This document shows positions 60,074-64,000 of a stretch of DNA of 64,000 bases, piece after piece. Position 1 is the first letter of the stretch; the number at the start of each line of letters is the position of its first letter. Source of the DNA: Tunturibacter psychrotolerans. GTDB lineage: Bacteria > Acidobacteriota > Terriglobia > Terriglobales > Acidobacteriaceae. The stretch covers positions 248,001-312,000 of the forward strand of contig NZ_CP132942.1 in assembly GCF_040359615.1 (NCBI RefSeq), given 5' to 3'. The notes under the pieces are model-generated. The model was not told the origin of the DNA and searched no databases. It was given only the letters and a program-made list of their open reading frames with translations. The position numbers and the translations under genes were made by a program.

Positions 60074-62776
60074 TCAAAACAGGCTTGCCGTTCGCCGCAG
60101 ATTGCCCGCGGTCCCGATATTCAGGAGCGTGAAGTTGAATCTCTCGGTCGTCTCATTTCGCACCGAGCCCAGTTCGTACTTCCGAACCTCAACGCTGAAG
60201 CCGCAGCAGTCCCAGTTATAGGACCCCTGCACGGCCCCATATTGAACCAGACCGGTGTTGTTCGCGTTCAGATCCAGACCTACATTGCCGGCGATGCCCA
60301 GACCTGGTTTGGTCGGCGAACCGTAGCCGAGTAACAGCCGCAGTTGGTTGAAGTTCGAGACCGCCGAGATCACTCCCTCGGTGTAGAAGCGACCGGGAGC
60401 GTTGAGCCGCGCATAGCTCAACCCGGCAAAGACGTTGTTCTCGTGTACGTCCACCAGCACGTTGTTAGACGTGAATTTCTTGGCACCGGTATCGAGGTCG
60501 AAGTCCCACTCCACATCCATATGGGCTGAGGTCCTAACCCGCAGGCGCGAGATCAGGGGGGAGATCGCCCGAGGCTCCGTCAAAAAGGCGATCCCCGAGA
60601 AGTTCAGCGTTGTGTCGAAGATGTTCCGTCGCCCATTGATGACCGCGCCGCCGAAGTTCTCGTTGAAGAAGTACTTCTGCGCAAGCCGCCAGCTGATGAG
60701 GGGATGGCTGCCACAGCTGGGAAGCGAATCTTTCGCATCAGCGATCTGTCTGGTCTGGACCTTTCCGATGTCGTCCTCCCAGTTCTGGGACTGTGCCGTG
60801 CTCTCCGGCCTCTCCTTGCAGGGCCGATTCTTCACTGGACGCAGAAACAGCCGCTGCGTCACTCCGTACTCCAGCTCATTCGTATCGCTTACGATGTCGA
60901 CGTCGTCGAAGCGCAGAACACTCAGGAAATTGTTGACTCCGGTGACGTAGCGGTAGGTGAGCTCCGGTTCGATTGTGTGCTTCACATCGTTGCCGCCGAA
61001 GAACTTTTCTACTCCTGGCGAATCGAATACCCGCTCCACCACTGGAGCTCGCAGGTCGCCCTCAATCTCCAGATCCGATCGATTCAACGGGTTGGGCAGC
61101 TCGACCGGTATTCCGGTGTCGTTGTAGGGAACTTGCCTGCTTCTGCTGTAGGCCGTCTCCCGCACGCCAATGGAGGCCCGCATTCGCCATCCGTCGAAGC
61201 CCAGCGGATAGGAGAGCTCGGGATGCAAGTCGAACCGCTGCGTCAACCCGCCGGTGGAGAAATCCGGCTGCACTCGCGACAATCCGGCCTCAGACGCATC
61301 AACACTCCACAGCAATCCAGTCCTGCCGATCTCATGCTCTGTGCTGTTGAAGTCCAGCGACGGCGCGTGAAAGATCCTTATCTGTTCTTCAGGGACCGCT
61401 GGCGTGGTCGGAGTCGCGGCCACAGCTGCCTGCTTCAGCCCCTGATATCGATCCGCTCGCGCCGACGCCGCATATCCATCCCACTCATGCACGCCGTAGA
61501 GAATCGAAAGAATATCGCTCGAAACTGCCACGCTGAAGTTCTCGGCAAACGCCTCGCGATACGCATACGAGCTCAGATACTCGACATCGCCGGCCACGCG
61601 TGTCTGCGAACTGAAGTCGTGGCGGCCCGAAAACGTGACATCCTGCCCACCCTGATTGAGATACACACCGTTGGTGACGATGCCGCGGTCGAGCAGGCCG
61701 GTGTATCTGGCCTTCGCAAAGTTATTCCCGAGGCCGCGATATCGAAACGTCGCTGACTGCTCCCATCCGCGCAGAGAGTAGTACTGCGCTCCGACGGTCA
61801 GATCGGTGCTGCGATTGATGGCCCAGTAAAACTCCTCGCCCAGCGTGAATCCCTTCGTCGAGGAGTACCCCGGCACCGGAATCATGAAGCCTGTCTGCCT
61901 TTGCTCCGAGTCCACCGGATGGGTCACATATGGCAGAAACAGCACGGGAATATTCATCAGGCGGAAGATGCTGTTCTGCGCCTTCGCCTTTTCGCTGTCG
62001 ACTGTAAACTTCCCAGCGTTGAGCATCCAGTCCGGGTTTGGCAGCTGACAGGTCGTCAGCGTTCCATCGTAAATCTCATAGGACTGCGGCCCAGTTCGCA
62101 CCACCATGCGCCCGGTAAACAGAAACGGGTTACTGCTCGAATAGGTCAACGTACGTCCGGCGCCCGCGCCCTTCAACCCCACCGAGCCAGTCACATCGTA
62201 GAAGGTTGCCGTCTGGTTCTTTAGGTTCATCGTGCCGTGGCTGGCGGTGAGGTCCTCGTGATTCGCCCCTCCGCTTACGTGCAGATGCCCGGTCGCGGTG
62301 AGCTCGCCGGAGTCCTCGTTGAACTCGACGTGATCGGCCTGGATCACTCGGTCTCGATAGTGGATGACTACATTTTTGTCGAGCGAGAAGACGCTTCCTG
62401 TCTTACTCTGGTCTCCGTCCGACTCGAGGGTGACGTCGGTGGAATCATCGTTATTGGGCAGCACTTCTGCCACCGGATACTGCCTGGCTCCAGGTGCGTC
62501 CGGCAGGCTTGATGATGACTGCTGATCTTCTGCGAGGGGGGTTGCCTGAGTCGTCACCTGCTGTGCCCACAGATGTGGATGACTTGCCGCGGGCACCATG
62601 ATAGTTATCAAGAGGTAAACAGCCGCGCGGACGTTTCTGGAGCACGTTCCTCGAACGTTCAAGGCTGTACAGGAAGCATTCAATTTGCCGGACAGCAAAG
62701 CCGCTAAGAGCAGTCGGGGCTGCCAATGGGTCTTTATCCCCGGTTCGTTCGGCTTGAGACTTGTCAGACGTGCCAC
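60074..62776 (-). CDS. lptD: LPS-assembly protein LptD
   Basis: 900 residues. GTG 62776 is the first start found; the true one may be later, as a hydrophobic segment AAVYLLITIMVPAASHPHLWA lies at about 51-71. An LPDAPG motif (91-96) follows, then the OstA/LptA-like beta-jellyroll (about 125-240: VIHYRDRVIQADHVEFNEDSGELTATGH in pieces) and the large LptD barrel ending NLRRTASLF. A CTTC-like region (TLTTCQLPNPDW), CKERP and PSCGS, and a terminal-half pair WDCCGFSVEV are seen. E. coli LptD also has two adjacent C-terminal cysteines that form disulfides with the N-terminal domain. LptD inserts LPS into the outer leaflet. Confidence 0.93.
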   Translation of the reverse strand: MARLTSLKPNEPGIKTHWQPRLLLAALLSGKLNASCTALNVRGTCSRNVRAAVYLLITIMVPAASHPHLWAQQVTTQATPLAEDQQSSSSLPDAPGARQYPVAEVLPNNDDSTDVTLESDGDQSKTGSVFSLDKNVVIHYRDRVIQADHVEFNEDSGELTATGHLHVSGGANHEDLTASHGTMNLKNQTATFYDVTGSVGLKGAGAGRTLTYSSSNPFLFTGRMVVRTGPQSYEIYDGTLTTCQLPNPDWMLNAGKFTVDSEKAKAQNSIFRLMNIPVLFLPYVTHPVDSEQRQTGFMIPVPGYSSTKGFTLGEEFYWAINRSTDLTVGAQYYSLRGWEQSATFRYRGLGNNFAKARYTGLLDRGIVTNGVYLNQGGQDVTFSGRHDFSSQTRVAGDVEYLSSYAYREAFAENFSVAVSSDILSILYGVHEWDGYAASARADRYQGLKQAAVAATPTTPAVPEEQIRIFHAPSLDFNSTEHEIGRTGLLWSVDASEAGLSRVQPDFSTGGLTQRFDLHPELSYPLGFDGWRMRASIGVRETAYSRSRQVPYNDTGIPVELPNPLNRSDLEIEGDLRAPVVERVFDSPGVEKFFGGNDVKHTIEPELTYRYVTGVNNFLSVLRFDDVDIVSDTNELEYGVTQRLFLRPVKNRPCKERPESTAQSQNWEDDIGKVQTRQIADAKDSLPSCGSHPLISWRLAQKYFFNENFGGAVINGRRNIFDTTLNFSGIAFLTEPRAISPLISRLRVRTSAHMDVEWDFDLDTGAKKFTSNNVLVDVHENNVFAGLSYARLNAPGRFYTEGVISAVSNFNQLRLLLGYGSPTKPGLGIAGNVGLDLNANNTGLVQYGAVQGSYNWDCCGFSVEVRKYELGSVRNETTERFNFTLLNIGTAGNLRRTASLF

Positions 62777-62824
62777 CCTTTGAGGCTAAACGATTTTACG
62801 GAACCGAGTTTGGATTTGAGCACA

Positions 62825-64000
62825 ATGAACTCTGCACAGCGTGACCTGTTACCACTTGACGAAGCCCCGGCCGAAACGGAAGCGGCCGCACCCTTTGCAC
62901 TGAGGGAACAGGTAGCGCAGCGCCTTGCCGCGCACCGCGCCCGGCGTACTCAGCAATCAAATTCCTCCGTCACTCCCATCGCGCATCCAAACACAGGGAA
63001 GTCACGCTCGTCCCGCATCGCCGAAACCGTCGCTGAACGCTATGCCAACTCCCCCAGTTACCGCACCTTCCTCGCCGAGCAGGCTGAAGCCGCCATTCGC
63101 GAAGCCAAAGCCGCGGCCGAGGTTGCAGCGCTCAGTGCGCAGGCCATTGCCGACGCGCAGTATCAGCTCCTTGCCGAACTCGATCAGTGGACGCTCACGC
63201 CGCCTACGCCCGCCCCGGTCCCGCCATCGCCAGCACCTAAACTCAGCACTGCAGAAACCCTGATCGTCGAAGATCTGGCGCTCGGTCGTTTGGCGGACGC
63301 TCCATCGTCGTCTCCGGGCCTCACCGTGAAGCTCTACGAAGACGTAAGCCGCGCCCCCTTTCAGGAAGCAGTCTCTTCCCCGAGCCGTCCGTTGATCTAC
63401 GAAACTCGTGGAGCCTACGCAGCTGCCAACGAAGAGGAAACGCTCGCCCTCGACGAAGAGATTGCGTTCCGCCAAGCCCCCGTGTTTGAAGAGTCCGGTC
63501 CACCGATCGAGATTCCTGCGAATCTGATCGAGTTTCCTCGCCAGCTTGTAGCTGCGCGCAAAGCCCGTCCACGTCTCGCCGAGGGCCCCCTCCGCGAAGA
63601 CGCCGACCAGGCTCCTCACAACGTCCCTGCGGCACAGCTTCGCATCTTCGAGGTTGAAGCTGCGCAGATCTCCACCTCCCCGGTTGTGGAATCTGTCACG
63701 CCCGAATGGTCCTCCATTTTGCTTGCGGCCCATCCGGTATCGGCTCCGGTCGAAACCCGCGAAGCCCCCTTCCAGCCTGAGCACAGGCCCGAAGCCGCTC
63801 CACTCAACCTGCGCCTGATGGCCTCCGTCGTCGACGGCTGCATCATCACAGCCTCCTTCTTCGTCTTCGTCGCGGCCGTCGCGTTCACAGTGGGTAAGCT
63901 CTCAGGCAATCCCGCAAGCCTCGCCGTCAGCATCGTTCCCATGAGCCTGCAGACTGCAGCTATCGGCACGGCCGGCACTCTGGCTGTCCTTACGCTGCTC
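62825..64000 (+). CDS. RDD-family membrane protein with long low-complexity N-terminus, partial
   Basis: The first 392 residues are present; the gene is cut by the right edge. Residues 1-335 are Ala/Glu/Pro-rich and mostly disordered or helical (AAIREAKAAAEVAALSAQAIADAQYQLLAELD in pieces). The RDD domain begins at about 345: LNLRLMASVVDGCIITASFFVFVAAVAF, with the Arg and Asp of the first span. A second span begins near the end. RDD proteins are small inner-membrane proteins of unclear role, some linked to ion transport. The long N-terminal part is unusual. Divergent from lptD with 48 bp between the starts. Confidence 0.75.
   Translation, partial: MNSAQRDLLPLDEAPAETEAAAPFALREQVAQRLAAHRARRTQQSNSSVTPIAHPNTGKSRSSRIAETVAERYANSPSYRTFLAEQAEAAIREAKAAAEVAALSAQAIADAQYQLLAELDQWTLTPPTPAPVPPSPAPKLSTAETLIVEDLALGRLADAPSSSPGLTVKLYEDVSRAPFQEAVSSPSRPLIYETRGAYAAANEEETLALDEEIAFRQAPVFEESGPPIEIPANLIEFPRQLVAARKARPRLAEGPLREDADQAPHNVPAAQLRIFEVEAAQISTSPVVESVTPEWSSILLAAHPVSAPVETREAPFQPEHRPEAAPLNLRLMASVVDGCIITASFFVFVAAVAFTVGKLSGNPASLAVSIVPMSLQTAAIGTAGTLAVLTLL

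Noticed and set aside
1..64000. CRISPR arrays, insertion sequences, prophage genes, tRNA and rRNA genes
   Set aside because: Looked for by eye on both strands; no regular spacer repeats, transposase or integrase motifs, or complete cloverleaf were seen. A covariance-model search would be decisive for RNA genes.

Overview
The window looks like part of a chromosome from an Acidobacteriota of the class Terriglobia (Granulicella, Edaphobacter or Terriglobus-like). This rests on protein families and style, not on a marker gene. There are two giant Oar-type TonB-dependent receptors with an N-terminal carboxypeptidase-regulatory domain. Exported proteins carry a recurrent LPDAPS-type motif just after the signal peptide. 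There is a radical SAM enzyme of the tetraether or membrane-spanning-lipid synthase type, and an outer membrane (LptD, Skp/OmpH, SurA). No tRNA, rRNA, CRISPR array, insertion sequence or prophage was recognised.

Layout. 1-3 kb: a lytic transglycosylase (cut by the left edge) and a GAF-SpoIIE phosphatase. 3.2-5.5 kb: a decayed outer-membrane-protein remnant, then lepA. 5.9-7.4 kb: two tandem Skp/OmpH-like chaperones, followed by about 1 kb with no recognisable gene. 8.5-13 kb: a receiver-like protein with a disordered basic N-terminus, a HIT hydrolase, an M48 peptidase, and a divergent pair (membrane protein / ECF sigma factor) that shares a mirror-symmetric promoter. 13-17.6 kb: a coupled pair of exported TldD/TldE-like proteins, and RlpA. 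17.8-22 kb: two paralogous LPDAPS proteins, then the radical SAM lipid-synthase candidate. 22-28 kb: accessory genes (a DUF4440 gene broken by a stop, a PD40 propeller protein, an MFS exporter, a HEAT-repeat protein, a DUF882 peptidase, an ornithine cyclodeaminase relative). 28-34 kb: YceH, a six-PAS orphan histidine kinase and a secreted GH2 glycosidase. 34-42 kb: two divergent TonB receptors, one behind tandem sigma-54-type elements. 42-45 kb: gyrA. 45-57 kb: many small exported or membrane proteins of unknown role, a c-type cytochrome and a DUF5715 protein. 57-62.8 kb: lptD, a DsbA-like oxidase, a SurA-like chaperone and a Gfo/Idh/MocA oxidoreductase in one direction. 62.8-64 kb: an RDD-family membrane protein cut by the right edge.

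Much of the content concerns the cell envelope: peptidoglycan cutting (MltD-like, RlpA, DUF882), outer-membrane protein folding (Skp pair, SurA, DsbA with LptD), polymer degradation and uptake (GH2, TonB receptors) and possibly lipid tail-to-tail coupling (radical SAM). The observations most worth following are the lipid-synthase candidate, the perfectly symmetric ECF promoter, the sigma-54 elements before a TonB receptor, the LPDAPS motif, the lptD-dsbA-surA order, the TldD/TldE-like exported pair and a dispersed repeat found after GH2 and after gyrA.
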